DNA of 64,000 nucleotides from Anastatus disparis (GCA_017163975.1 JAFFSR010000310.1:223501-287500), one strand, 5' to 3'. Positions 1-11,231 are shown, numbered from the stretch's first letter. Notes: generated from the sequence alone by a model not told the origin. Made by a program: numbers and translations.

Positions 1-540
1 TTAATAAGATTAGCTAAAAATTCGAGAAAAATCTCAAAAAAGCAAAATTAACAAAAAAATCAATTAAAAGTTTATCATACTAATTTCTTCATAAAAACGA
101 AACTGAATGAGATAGGGTAAAAAAACTTGTTGGAGCTTATTCTACAGTAAATTTCCTATAAAAAAAGTAATAAACCCAAATTTGATGTTGGGACCAGAAA
201 AAAGGTGTTTTGTGCCCTTAAGAACATAGTGATGCTTCCCCCTTCTGATAATATTTCTGATCCAAGCTTATGTTTCACTTCAATAAAAAAATTAGTAGGA
301 TTCAACTTAAGTGCGAAAAATTAAAAAAATCTACCAATTACTTAAAAAGTTATATACAAATTAGCAATTTATAGTATATCGGGGTTAGGTTTGGCAACTT
401 TGATATATAATTTGCGATTCAAGTTCATAAAAAAAATAACAGCTCTAAAGGATTTTTTTATTTTAACTAAAATAATAGTATTAATATAGCTAATGTCAAA
501 ATTTCTTTTTCAAATTTTTTAAATTGAATAAAATATATAA

Positions 541-774
541 GAGATCCCATGTGAGATCACATATGAGATCGCACACGAGATTGCATATGAGATGTCACAT
601 GAAATCGCCTCTGACATCGCATATGAATTCGAATGTATATTCGTTAAATTTTTAAAATAAAATAAATATATGTGCGATCTGACATGAGATCTCACATTTA
701 TTTATTTTATTTTCAAAATTAAGCGAATACATATGAGATCTTACATGAGAGTTCATACAATATTCTCAGTAGGG
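541..774. mobile_element. CCC-tipped element built of GAGATC/GAGATCTCAC-like repeats (left-arm copy)
   Basis: Short degenerate units such as CATATGAGATC, CACATGAGATC and their complements alternate, so the segment can fold on itself in many ways. Its right tip is CTCAGTAGGG (CCCTACTGAG on the other strand), the CCCTA-type terminus seen on other elements in this window. The same repeat type recurs at 4260-4440 (inverted arm) and 6600-6843. The left boundary is not clear. Confidence 0.5.
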
Positions 775-867
775 ATGATTTTTCTCGGCTTGTTCTTGAA
801 ATTTATACATATTTACACTCTTCCGATTCTTATTTATTTAAAATAAGTTTATACCTATAAGTAGAAT

Positions 868-1040
868 CGATTGTAGCGCAGGGACTAGGGTTCTTGGCTC
901 ATGCTGTAGTAGACCGGAGTTTAATCCCCGGGAACATTTTGGAAAAGTTTTTCTGAATTTTTCTCTGTGAAATAGAACTAGGAGACCAGGAAAAACCAAT
1001 CACGAATTCTACCTGGCCAATAAAAATTACATGAGTAAGG
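868..1040 (+). repeat. Possible decayed tRNA-derived SINE fragment
   Basis: TAGCGCAGGGACTAGGGTTC resembles an A-box region, and GGAGTTTAATCC about 45 bases later resembles a degenerate B box (GGTTCGANTCC). The following sequence is unlike the two clear SINEs at 24.3 and 36.35 kb, so this would be another family or a very old copy. No clover-leaf and no poly(A) tail are evident. Confidence 0.3.
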
Positions 1041-1103
1041 TAAAATCACGGGCCTCAGTCTACAGCGATCAAGAGACTGCCAATAAAATATGATATCTCC
1101 AAT

Positions 1104-1433
1104 CCCTAGTGGAAATATAAAATGTGCATTACTGTTTGAAATATTTTAAAATTATTCAAAACTGCTTAAAAATGTTTAAAACTGTTTAAAACTGTTCAAA
1201 ATAGTTTATAAATGTGAAATTTGGGACATTGAAAACAGTTATAAACAGTTTTAAACATTTTTGAACACTATTGAACAATATTTTTTCGTATATATTATAT
1301 AAATTTTAATTTATATGAGAAAATTTTTACAAACACAAAATTATGAAACACTGTTTGAATTCATTTCGAACTTTTTAAAACTTTTTGAAACTGTTTAAAA
1401 CTGTTTAAAGGTGTTAAAAACTGTTTTTTCCTA
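1104..1433. mobile_element. CCCTAGTGG-tipped element of CTGTTTAAA repeats, copy 1
   Basis: Starts CCCTAGTGGAAATATAAAAT and continues as degenerate (A)CTGTTTAAAA units in both orientations, around a TGGGACATT motif that resembles the GAGACA/TGTCTC box of related elements. A second copy with the same start and the same middle (ATTATATAAATTTTAAT, then CACAAACACAAAATTATGAA) is at 47157-48502, where it is split by another insertion. The right tip is degenerate (TTTTTTCCTAATC). Confidence 0.6.
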
Positions 1434-3353
1434 ATCTAAATCTCAACTTTATTATATATTATGTCATGAAACGAATTTTTAAATTAGTGTTATTCAAAAA
1501 CTAAATAGTAATAAAAAGATATAATTTTTTTATAAATTATTGATTTTTTCAATAATACAGCATAAAAGAAAAAAATTATTTGACATTAGTGAGTAATAAA
1601 ATAATCAATGATTGTTAATCAAAAACATGTATTATTTGTAAGATATTAAAAGAAAACAGGCACGTTTGTTCTAAATTTATCCTAGAGCAGGTGGCTTATC
1701 TTTGTCCTTTCATATTAACGAAATGAAATTTCATTTTTAACTGCAGAATGTTTAAAAAAAAGGAAGCCTTATTTTTCACCATGAAAATAGTTATTATACA
1801 TTGTTTTGAAATGATCTTAAATTAGTATGTAAAAATGTTCCTTTTATCACGGAATTTTACCCAAAATTCGTAACTACACAGCGTAAAAAGTTTTTTTTAA
1901 CTTTAAAGAAGGTGTTTTTAAATAGAAGAAATACGCTGCAAGGAAATGAATTTCTTTGAGTCAAAGGAAAATCATTTTTTAATTCATAAAATTATTTTTA
2001 TAATAAAAAAAAAAACCATTAAATATTCTTTAGTAAAATATTATATTCGAAAAAAAATGTTCGAATTTAGAAAAATATCTTATTAACTTTGAGAAATTAG
2101 TTACTTCCAAAATAGTGTTGAAAGTCAGTAAAACTTTCTTAAAAACAATGCTATATTTTTTTATTGAAAAAATGTAATATTAATTTAAAATAATTTTTGT
2201 ATAAAAATAAAAAAAAATCTTACATCAAATAATTTTTTAACTCAAAGACATCATTTTTAAATTAAACAAATTAGTTCATGACTTCGATAAACCTATCTCT
2301 TTTCAACAATAGAATGTTTGTTGGTGCAAAAAACGGTGTAATTGATTCCATTTCTTTACATTACAAAGAGGATTTTGAATTGAAAAAAAATAATTGTCAG
2401 AATGAAGAAAATGTAACTGAAAAACTTTGAAAATTTTCTCATTTAAATAAAGTAATTATTATTTCGATTAAAAACGTATATTTGAGTATAAAAAAATTTC
2501 ACAACAATTATTTATAAACATAATTACAAAAAATAAATTTTAATTAAAATCATTATTTAACTCTTTTAAAGAAATATTTCTTTGAATAAAAAAATAATTC
2601 TTTGGATTAAAAGAGTTTCAGTAATTTAAAGAAATTGAAATTTATAATGCAGAAAAAGAACTTAAATTTGTTGAAACGTTTATTTAAATTAATATTTTAA
2701 ATTTACTTGTGAAAATTTATTTCTTTGCTTAAAAGTGATGTTTCATGTTTTCAAAATATTATATTCTTCTACGAAAAATATTTTTCAGGCTTGAAAAATT
2801 TAGATATATTTGTAAAGAAAGATAATATTTATTCAATGAATAGTTACTTCTATCTGGTACGCAGAAATTAATTAATACGCAATATTTTTTAAATGCATAA
2901 AAATATTTTATTGAAGGAAAAAGATTCTATTTTAATTATTTAACTTAATTTTTATTTTGACATTACGAAATATAAATTTAAAATAAAATTAATAATTTCC
3001 GGTATGAGATATTGTTAAGTTCAAGAAATATCCTATGTATGTTGAGAAATACTTTATTGATATTTAAAAATTTTATTTTCACTGACGGAATAAATGATAT
3101 TGATAAAAAAAATATTTCACTGATTGTCGAAAAGAATATATTCGATACAATAAAATTTTTTTCGTTACTAATAAATTTTTTTTCCAGTGTAGATATTAGA
3201 TCAAGTAACGGTCGTATCATCTGTCTTTTATTCTTATCATGGAGAGACAAAGACAGAATTAGGTTCAAGTAACAACCGCTATTTGAGTTAGGTCTATGAA
3301 TAGGAGCCTAAGATCGTCTATGATAATAAAAATTCATATGGTTGGAATATATA
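1434..3353. other. AT-rich stretch without recognisable genes
   Basis: Long A and T runs and many stops in all frames. Short open frames near 2978-3272 on both strands are low-complexity. At 3200-3290 there is a fragment related to the CTCAAGTAAC/TATGAATTCGAACC repeats near 36.1 kb (CTGTCTTTTATTC, GAGAGACAAAGACAGA, GGTTCAAGTAAC). Nothing else was supported. Confidence 0.6.
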
Positions 3354-4254
3354 TTCAGAATAGATTAAATTACAAATATTATTCTCTCAATTAAGAAATA
3401 ATAAGTTGATCGAACAAAATTTTTTTTCTCATTTATTTTTAGACTATTTTCAATCATAATAAATTTTATTAAAAACGGAGCAATTTATTTTAACATATTT
3501 TAACAATGAAAATAATACATTGAATTTATTTAGAAATAATACTTTTAATCATATTTAAAAGTATTATAAAAATAATTTCAATTTATAAAATTCATAGTGA
3601 AGGATTAAATATTTTCATCTCACCTGCCAGAAATAAAATGTTGGCTCTCGAATATTCGCTTTTGTGACTCGAAGGATTACAGTGGAGTTGACAGTGGTGA
3701 TTTTTAACGAAGTGAAATCTGTTATTATCAAAGTCCTTACAATCGTCTGGCACAAAAGACACAAAAGTATCTTTTTTTTGTACTTTTCTTATACATCGGC
3801 TTTTTTACAGATGCTTCTCGGGATTGCGCACCCCGTAGAAGAGTACAAAAAAAGATACTTTTGTGTCTTTTGTGTCAGACGATTGTGAGGACTTTGATAA
3901 TAACGGATTTCACTTCGTTAAAAATAATCACCGTCAACTTCACTGTAATCCTTCGAGTTGCAAAGGCGAATATTCGAGAGCCAACATTTTATTTCTTGCA
4001 GGTAAGATAAAAATATTCAATCCTTTACTATGAATTTTATAAATTGAAATTATTTTCAATATTTGAATAAGATTAAAAAGTATTATTTCTAAATAAATTA
4101 AAAGTATTATTTTCATTGTTGAAATAAGTAAGAATAAATTGCTCTGTTTTAATAGAATTTATTATAATTGAAAATAGACTAAAAAAGAAATAAGAGAAAA
4201 TTTTTTTTCAATCAGCTTAAGAAAATAGTATTTGTTATTTAATCTATCTGAATT
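3354..4254. mobile_element. 0.9-kb near-perfect foldback (palindromic) element
   Basis: Begins TTCAGAATAGATTAAAT and ends with its complement ATTTAATCTATCTGAA. The two halves match almost throughout around a centre near 3805; for example AAAGACACAAAAGTATCTTT pairs with its complement across a short spacer that contains GGATTGCGCACCCCGT. An open frame of 74 codons across the centre is just the palindrome read through. Non-autonomous MITE or snapback; superfamily unknown. Confidence 0.75.
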
Positions 4255-4748
4255 TTGAAAATAAAATAAATATATGTGAGATCTCATGTCAGATCGCACA
4301 TATATTTATTTTATTTTAAAAATTTAACGAATATACATTCGATTTCATATGCGATTTCATAGGTGATTTCATGTGACATCTCATATGCAATCTCGTGTGC
4401 GATCTCACATGTGATCTCACATGGGATCTCTTATATATTTTATTCAATTTAAACAATTTGAAAAATATATTTATTACTTATTTATTTTTTTCGGCTTGTT
4501 CTTTAAATTTTGACAAATTTTGACATTAGCTATATTAATACCATTATTTAAGTTAAAATAAAATTCCTTTGGAGCTGTTATTTTTTTATGAACTTAGATC
4601 GCAAATTAGACGTCAAAGTTGACAAAACTAACCTCAAAATACTATAAATTGGAAACCTGTATATAACTTTTCAAATATAAGATTTCGGTAGATTTCTTTA
4701 GTTGCCCGCACTCAAGTTGAATCCTACTACTTTTTTTCTTGATGTGAA

Positions 4749-5344
4749 AAAACCCGATTAAATTCTCCATTTACTCATAAAGTTGGATAACAAATGTTAT
4801 CGGAAGGAGGGGCTGCATGATGTTCTCAATGTATTTAATTACATTAATATTATAAATACGTATTGAAATACATAACATCATATTCGATAAATTTAGTGGA
4901 GCCACAAGACCCAATGAATATTGCCCGGGGTTAGTATTCCTTATTTTAGCCACTTTATTTAATTTCCATTGTATTTCATGACGTCTCTTTCCACTTCGGA
5001 TCAGTTTTCGACTAACTTTACCGATCAAAAATAGCTAAAAAAGATATTTTGTTTTTATTTGTTTTTTTCGGCTTATTCTTTGAATTTGGACAAATTTACG
5101 CGCTTTCGCTTCTCATTTGTTAAAATAAATAGATATTTACAAGTAAAAAAATTTTGATATATATTTTTATAAAAAATGAACGGAATTTCTTATTTAGCTA
5201 CTTTTGATAGGTAATAAAGGTCTAAACCTCATCTTCAAGAGTAAGCTGGAGCAAATGTGATTACCGACCGAAAAGTAATAATGTTATTTAATCATAAATG
5301 AAATAATTATACTGTTTTTAAAAGAAATTGTTATCAATTTTTCA
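4749..5344. other. AT-rich spacer with scattered repeat fragments
   Basis: Contains a CGGCTTATTCTTTGAATTT block near 5068, related to copies near 785 and 4492. That block is therefore repeated three times in the first 5.1 kb. A minus-strand open frame of 85 codons at 4771-5028 shows no recognisable motif and is not called a gene. Confidence 0.5.
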
Positions 5345-5622
5345 TACATACATGATTGTATAATAGATGTTTTTTTCATAATATTCATCATAATTCAAAC
5401 AAAAAGTAAGTAACCGTACTTACAGTTTAATAAATAGTTGTAGTATAAAATTTTTTAATTTTTAAAATTTTCTTCAATGATTTTGGTGAGTGCAATAGAG
5501 AAATAAATTTCGTGAATGTATTTAAAATTTTAATCCATTCCATTACGTTTAGTAGAAGAAAATTAAACAACGGATGTTCAATCCTCGGTCGGTATCGAAT
5601 CTGCTCCGACTTGCTCTTGACG
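5345..5622 (-). repeat. Dispersed repeat, minus copy (pair of 48503-48780)
   Basis: Read on the minus strand it starts TCAAGAGCAAGTCGGAGCAG, then GATTCGATACCGACCGAGG, and ends in CATCTATTATACAATCATGT. The same order is found on the plus strand at 48.5 kb, where the tip is TTAAGAGCAGGCCGAAGCAG. The tip resembles the TTAA-GAGNAGGYCG ends of the foldback family, so both may be one-ended relics of it. The short open frame inside is not conserved between the copies as protein. Confidence 0.7.
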
Positions 5623-6599
5623 AATAGCATAATCATAAGATAAATTTATCATCTTACTCTTAATATTTGGACTCAAATTGCATGCAGATATAATTTTTAT
5701 TATAAAAACTATGTGAATAGTCTGTACGAATATGATTATTTATCATTGTTTGAAATTATATTCGAACTCGATTTTAACATTTTTCAGATTACGGTAGATT
5801 TACGACTGAATTAGGAAAACAAGCAATAAGATTGCAATTATACTCTAAAATAAAAGTAAAATCAACAATTCTTGAGTTAAAAAAACCTATATTGTTTAAA
5901 TCTGTAAGACGCTATTGTAAATGATATGTAAAAATAATTTATCAGTACGATAAAAAAAAGATATTAAGTACTAAGTCACTGCCAGTTCATTGAAGGTAGT
6001 TTGTCATAATGTTTTAAGACATAAAGAAAGCTGCAACTGTTTTCACGGCAACATGAAAATTGTATAACAATTGGTAAGACGTGTTATGCCGTAAAACTAA
6101 ACCAGATGCGGCGTGCGTCATAGAACGACACTATCTATTGATTAGAAAAACTGTCATTAATCAGTGAACTGACCCCGAGCTTCGTAAACATGATTTCGTC
6201 TGCGATATGAAATAAGTATCTCAATTTATGAATACACAAATTCTGTACAAACCTTTGTATACGAACGGCATCGCTCCACACCTCACTGAAAAGTGATGGC
6301 CGTCTCAAGTGTAAAAGGCGATATGCATAATTGTAGTGACAAGTATCTTAACTATTACTTGTAAATAACGTCTAAATCTTCGTAAAAAATTTTTTTCTAT
6401 TATTATTCAATCGCCAAGTATAATTACGCTCAAATATAGTTTAAAACCATAATCCATAATAGCATGCTTTAGATAACGAAAATATTGTAGATGTAGTGTA
6501 GAATCATTTAATCGTTATTTTATTAATATATATAAAAAAATTGAATTATAGACCAAAATTTAGATTTTAGATTTGTTGACATTGATCACAACTATAAGT
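5623..6599. other. AT-rich region, no gene recognised
   Basis: Somewhat more balanced composition at 5970-6320 (for example CAGATGCGGCGTGCGTCATAG) but no open frame with a recognisable motif, no inverted ends and no RNA gene that I can support. Confidence 0.5.
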
Positions 6600-6843
6600 G
6601 TAGGAAAAAATTTAATTTTTTTTTCACATGAGATCTCACATGAGATCTCATGTGAGATCGGGTATCGGGAAAAATAAATTTTTTTGCACATGAGATCTCA
6701 CATGAGATCTCACGTGAGATCAGGCATCAGGAAAAATAAAATTTTGCGGCACATGAGATTTTACTTGAGACCTCATATGAGTTCTTATATGAAATCTCAT
6801 TTCATTTCCAATTGTGAGATCTCATGTCATTTTTTCAGTAGGG
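6600..6843. mobile_element. GAGATCTCACATGAGATCTC repeat element with CCCTACTGAAAAAA tip
   Basis: Multiple tandem and inverted CACATGAGATCTCA units, ending TTTTTTCAGTAGGG. The left tip (TAGGAAAAAATTTAATTTTT) looks like a degenerate version. It sits directly upstream of the Polinton-associated ORF; an apparent ATG-led frame entering that ORF begins inside this element and is artificial. Confidence 0.55.
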
Positions 6844-7170
6844 TTAATATGGAGAACTCTCGACAAATTCTTGAAACCTGCTAGTTCTTACAAAAGACAT
6901 TACAGAAGCGATGAACAAATTCGTGTTAACAGGAGCAAGAAATTTGAAAATATCTTTGCTCCTTTGTTTAAACGTAGTGGTGGTGGACTATTACCTCGAT
7001 GCAAAGTTGCTAGAAGGCATTTGTTGGTGGATTACGTTTATTGGGATAATCCTAATGAACTTGTCGATCAGTTACGATTATTCATAGCTGAGAGAGAAAC
7101 TGGAGACCTTAGTCATTTAAATGAAATTCATTCAATCATTGAAAAACTGCGAGAAGCTAGCTATATATAC
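6844..7170 (+). pseudogene. Conserved hypothetical ORF of arthropod Polinton type, 3'-truncated
   Basis: An open frame of about 108 codons with the motif HLLVDYVYWDNPNELVDQLR followed by an acidic, helical tail (LRLFIAERETGD, then NEIHSIIEKLREA). From memory this YVYWDNPNELVDRLR-type protein is common in arthropod genomes next to Polinton/Maverick integrases, and the next genes here are exactly that. Its function is unknown; no catalytic motif is visible. The upstream part is interrupted by the GAGATCTC element. The stop codon (TGA) is supplied by the tip of the MITE inserted downstream, so the native C-terminus is lost or displaced. The link to Polintons is a family memory supported by context, not a search. 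Confidence 0.55.
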
Positions 7171-7850
7171 TGACAAGAAGAGTGCATCGCATTTGGGTCT
7201 CGGATTTTCTCCTAACTTTGGGATATTTTTTCGTACATAAAATCATAAAAAAAGCCGCATACATTCGGTCCAACGTTCGATTTTTTCCGAGTTATGAGCA
7301 GTTTTGTCTGTTTTGTTAAAAAATTTGCATTTGCTTTATAGTTTCACAGTTTTTGAACTAATCATTCTATAAGGTTTCTACTAATTGCATTTTAAAGTTG
7401 AGATTAAAACCTATCAATAAAAAAAAACGTGTCCAAAAATCTCAAGTTGTTCAAAAGTTATGAAGGGATGAAAATTAAAATAAAATTCAGACTAAAATAC
7501 AGCAATAATTTCCTATGCATATATTCAACTAAATATTTGCCCTATTTTCATTCCCTTATAACTTGTAAACAGCTTGAGATTTTTGGATACTTTTTTTTTA
7601 ATCGATAGGTTTTAATCTTAACTTTTATATACAATCAGTAAAAAACCTTATAGAATAAGTAGTTCAAAAACTGTAAAACTATAAAGCAAATGAAAATTTT
7701 TTAACAAAACAGATAAAACTGCTCATAACTCGGAAAAAATCGAGCGTTGGACCGAATGTATGGGGCTTTTTTCATGATTTTATGTACGAAAAAAAATCCC
7801 AAAGTTAGGAGAAAATCCGAGACCCAAATGCAATGCACTCTCCTTGTGAG
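7170..7850. mobile_element. Foldback MITE of the ACTSACAAGGAGAG-tip family, copy 1
   Basis: Starts CTGACAAGAAGAGTGCATCG and ends with the complementary tip TGCACTCTCCTTGTGAG. The arms pair for about 300 bases each (TTTGGGTCTCGGATTTTCTC outward, then AGTTATGAGCAGTTTTGTCT, then CTCAAGTTGTTC). It lies between the small conserved ORF and the next Polinton-like remnant. Single-ended relatives occur at 40229-40400 and 63202-63290. The element at 52885-53745 shares the tip but not the arms. Confidence 0.75.
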
Positions 7851-7879
7851 ACACAAGCGAATATTTAAACATTATTAAG

Positions 7880-8242
7880 ATGAGCGTCGACATATTCAGA
7901 CGTAATCTTAAACGAAACGAGGGCGGTCATGGTCATGGGTGTTGGATATAAAATCACATCTGATGATCAGTATGACTTGGAGAATAAGAGACTTTGTAAT
8001 CTCGCATCACCTAATCAACTCAATGAAGCTGCGAATTTAGATACTTTGTAACGTATCATACATTTAAAAGTTCAAAGATTATCAAATATCTAATTTGAGA
8101 AGTGATCTCAATAATCTAGATAAAATTGCAGAGATGCATAGAGACGAACTCGATGAGAAATCTGCACAAAGCCAGATGGGAATCGAGACTATAAAAGAGA
8201 CATTATCACTGTTAGTGCAAAACAGTGAATCGATAACCATCG
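7880..8242 (+). pseudogene. Degenerate small ORF of Polinton type (upstream of integrase)
   Basis: Pieces of a reading frame can be followed: MSVDIFRRNLKRNEGG in one frame; then a segment with YDLENKRLCNLASP and NEAANLDTL; then LDKIAEMHRDELDEKSAQ. It is broken by several stops and at least two frame changes. The middle motif (VGYKITSDDQYDLENKRLCN) is typical, as I remember it, of a small coiled protein encoded just upstream of the integrase in insect Polintons. Its role is unknown. It is in the same orientation as the integrase that starts about where it ends. No complete copy is present and I do not reconstruct one. Confidence 0.5.
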
Positions 8243-9163
8243 ATGGATAAACGTCAAAGAGTAGTAGAAGAGCTTCACAAGCCAGCGCGTCGTAATTATC
8301 CACTTTGAAAGTTTGACGTGAGAGATTTGGATGAAACATGGCAAGCGGATCTAGTTAAAATGTAACCTTATTCTCAAGAGAATGAATGTTTTAAATATAT
8401 GCATACTGTAATAGATGTATTTTTAAAGTACGCATGGGCTATTCCTGAAAAACGAAAAACTGGACGATGTCACTGATGCTATAAAATCTGTTCTGCGCAA
8501 AGGACGAATATCAAAGAATTTACAAACAGATAATGGCAAAGAGTTCTATAATACGAATTTGCAAAGTCTCATGAAAAAACATAAGAATAATCTATACTTT
8601 ATGTATAGCAATTTTAAAGCATCCATTTGTGAACGTTTTAATCGTACAAGGAAAAATATGATGTGAGTAGAGTTTAGCTTACGTGGGAACTATAAATGGC
8701 TTGATATCTTACCCAAGCTGATAGCAGCTTACAATGATAGAAAACATCGAACTATCGGTATTTAGCCTAACAAAATTACAGCTACTGACGAAGCAAAAGT
8801 TTTCAAACGTTTTAATAAAAAATTGTTTCAAACTAAAAAGCCAAAATTCAAAGTTGGTAAAAAAGTTAGAGTAAGTAATGTGAAGCAGTTATTTGAAAAG
8901 GGATATACACCCAATTGGGCCACCGAGATATTCATAATAATAAAAGTGGCAGCGACAAAACCAGTAACTTATCATCTCAAAGATTATCGTGATCAACCTA
9001 TCACTGGTGGCTTCTATAAGCAGGAACTCCAGAAAGCAATGTATCTAGATGCATACCTTGTAGAAAAAGTCTTGAAGAAACGTGATAATCAAGTCTTAGT
9101 AAATTAGCTTGGTTTCGATAGTTTCCACAATAGCTGGATAGATAAAACAGCAGCACACATATA
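8243..9163 (+). pseudogene. Polinton/Maverick (adintovirus-like) integrase, broken copy
   Basis: DDE/rve-family integrase that would insert a Polinton or related virus genome into host DNA. From the ATG near 8243 the frame gives an N-terminal HKPARRNY region and the first catalytic aspartate in WQADLVKM. The second aspartate is in QTDNGKEF and the glutamate in ICERFNR, with 33 residues between them. SLRGNYKWLDIL and AYNDRKHRTIG follow. The C-terminal part is chromodomain-like (KVGKKVRVSN, EKGYTPNW, GGFYKQEL). Breaks: stops at 8306 and 8363, a frame change near 8447, and stops near 8664, 8764 and 9105; coding similarity continues past the last one (FHNSWIDKT). Dead. The intact open piece at 8823-9107 is only the C-terminal third. 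Confidence 0.85.
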
Positions 9164-9194
9164 TAAGTACTCTAATTTGAAAGTTATTTCACAA

Positions 9195-9612
9195 AATAAA
9201 TCAACATTCACCGTACGGAACAAAGTCGTTTAGGCAGTTTTAAAAACTGGCCTTTGAGTTTTTTAAAACCTAAAGATTTGGCTGTTGCAGGATTCTACTT
9301 TACAATAAAATTGATAAAGATTGTTGTTTTGAATGCTTTACAGAGATTTGTAGATGGTAAATTGGCGAGGATCCATTATCAGAGCATAAAAAATGGAATA
9401 GTTGCTGACACTTCCTCTGAAATATGCCAACTGATATTCCTGCAGATGATTCTTTACATAGTAAATATAATGTTTTCTATGATAAAGAAATAGAGATAGC
9501 ATTTTTACCGTGTGGACATTGTTGATGTTGTTATCAATGTGTCAGGAATGTTAAACAATGCATAATCTGCAGGAGAGACATTAAGTTAAGAGTAAGAGTA
9601 TTTATATCTTAA
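9195..9612 (+). pseudogene. IAP-like protein remnant: BIR domain then C-terminal RING
   Basis: Just after the integrase and in the same orientation, one frame gives NWPLSFLKPKDLAVAGFY, the start of a baculoviral IAP repeat. A second frame continues with CFECFTEICRW, EDPLSEHKKWNSC and NMPTDIPAD, showing the zinc-binding Cx2C, H and C pattern. After stops and a gap of about 70 bases comes a RING-type tail (FLPCGHC, then CIICRRDIKLR) ending in VRVFIS before a stop near 9612. IAPs block caspases and act as ubiquitin ligases. Several stops and at least two frame changes make this a pseudogene. It could be a cargo gene of the Polinton-like element or a host copy that landed there; the tight spacing favours cargo. 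I do not join the pieces. Confidence 0.75.
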
Positions 9613-9864
9613 GCACCGCAAACAAAAAAGATTTTTTTGTTTTTAGGAAGTAATGGGAACCCTAACCAACGCACTTTACCTGCGAGGTGCAACCAAGAAT
9701 CGTCACTTATGAACCTCTTACTACATAATCTGAATTTAAAAAAGTTTTAAGAAAATCATGCAACTCTATTAAAACATCTATAAAGTTAATTGATAACTTT
9801 GGTCGATAAGTTGAACAAATTGTCAGAAATCAATCTATCATCGGAGAGTTGTGTGAAGGTAGTT
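9613..9864. other. Unassigned spacer downstream of the IAP remnant
   Basis: Contains GGGAACCCTAACCAACGCAC and similar unmatched sequence; may be the rest of the Polinton-like insertion. No terminal inverted repeat was found here. Confidence 0.4.
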
Positions 9865-10340
9865 GTATATTGAATTTAATCGAATTATTATTAAATTAGC
9901 TCGAATTTATATCGAATTTATTCGAATTTTCATTAAACTTGATCGAATCATTATCGAATTTTATCGAATTATTATCGAATTTTATCGAATTTAATCAAAT
10001 TTTTATCAAATTTGATCAAAATTATTCGAATTTAATCAAATTTTCATAGGATTGAAACGAATTGATAGAATTTTCATCGGATACGATCGAATTTTTATAA
10101 AATCTGATCGAATCATCATCGAATTTTCATCGAATTTAAACGAATTTGATAGAATTTTCATCGGATACGATCGAATTTTTATCAAATTTGATCAAATTTT
10201 TATAAAATCTGATTGAATCATCATCGAATTTTTATCGTATTTGATCGTATTTTTATCAAATTTAAGCGAATTATTGTCAAATTTTATCTAATTTTTATCG
10301 AATTTCATCGAATTATTATCTACTTTCATAGACTTACAGC
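9865..10340. repeat. Degenerate tandem array of ATCGAATTTDATCGAATT units
   Basis: About 470 bases made of variants of TCGAATTTTATCGAATTATT, in both direct and partly inverted order. One longer internal duplication is visible (GATAGAATTTTCATCGGATA occurs twice, near 10066 and 10148). No coding potential. The style resembles the short-period interiors of the CCC-tipped elements, but no CCC tips were found. Confidence 0.75.
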
Positions 10341-11092
10341 CACTATTTTATCGACTCTTCATTGACCTTCATCGACTTTGTCAACTCTTTATAAACTTTT
10401 ACTAAGAAAACCAATTGCACTAAAATGTCATTCAGGAGAAAATTTAGTAATTTAGAAGTATAATCTCACCACCTAGGAGGTACATCGTTCTCATGGAGAA
10501 CTTAATGTGCTTATCATTTATGCAAGTTTTTGTTATTCTCTTCAGCTTTAATTATTTTATAAAACATTCTTTTTCAAACATAGGAAGATGGTTCGGTAAA
10601 CATAATCTATTTAGTTCTATCATGATCTTGATTCCACATTCAATCCTCATGGATCTAAATTTAGTTGAAATTGCCGTATCTTCTCTAATTCATGTACGTT
10701 CTTTGTAGGCAACAACCTATCGTATGGTTTAAGCTTTAACCCTTACAGTCACAGGAGCCGATATATCGGCTACCTAATTTTCTTTTTTTTTACCTCAATA
10801 TTTTTGCAATATCATGCTTGATTCTTGGATTTTTTGTATTTTCAGATACACATAGCCTTACTATTTATAATGCTGATGATATTTTATAAATTTATAACTA
10901 TTTATTATTATAAACAAATACTTACGAAAAAAGTGAATTGAATTGCATGACTGAAAGGGTTAAGAGATCTATCTTCTTCATTGCTTGAGAAATAAATGCT
11001 TCCCAGTTAAAGGACTTCTATAAATATTACTATCCTGCTAGTGCAACTTTCATGCAAGAACCTCTTCTGATAAATATACAATATTTATCATT

Positions 11093-11094
<2 letters not shown>
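10341..11094. other. No gene recognised
   Basis: A 71-codon open frame at 10493-10708 is hydrophobic and lacks a recognisable motif. ACAGGAGCCGATATATCGGC near 10750 contains a short perfect palindrome (GCCGATATATCGGC). Nothing else is supported. Confidence 0.4.

Positions 11095-11151
<57 letters not shown>
11095..11151. repeat. (AT)n microsatellite
   Basis: Uninterrupted AT dinucleotides immediately upstream of the mariner insertion. Confidence 0.95.
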
Positions 11152-11155
<4 letters not shown>

Positions 11156-11231
11156 TATAAATATGTATACAGGGTGTCAAAAAAGTAACGGAATGGTCCT
11201 GTATTTTTTTAGGCAAGATATTTTTGGCAAA

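Larger units (their letters stand above)
273..4748. repeat. Large inverted repeat, arms about 273-719 and 4251-4748
   Basis: The left arm reads, reverse-complemented with scattered differences, into the right arm. Shared blocks include the GTAGGATTCAACTT-type outer edge, the AGCTGTTATTTTTTTATGAA block and the run of GAGATC motifs. Only the arms are palindromic. Between them lie about 2.6 kb of unmatched AT-rich DNA and a separate 0.9-kb foldback that abuts the right arm. The right arm also holds an extra 'cggcttgttcttt' block not in the matching place on the left. It looks like an old inverted duplication or the long terminal repeats of a composite element; no transposase is visible inside. 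No target-site duplication could be fixed. Confidence 0.7.

Noticed and set aside
3664..3888. 74-codon open frame
   Set aside because: Also the centre of a palindrome; no domain.
9865..10340. CRISPR-like regularly spaced repeats
   Set aside because: Units are degenerate, contiguous and without spacers; eukaryotic context.
10493..10708. 71-codon hydrophobic frame as a membrane protein
   Set aside because: AT-rich composition alone gives Phe/Ile/Leu-rich frames; no flanking splice or regulatory signals, no family recognised.
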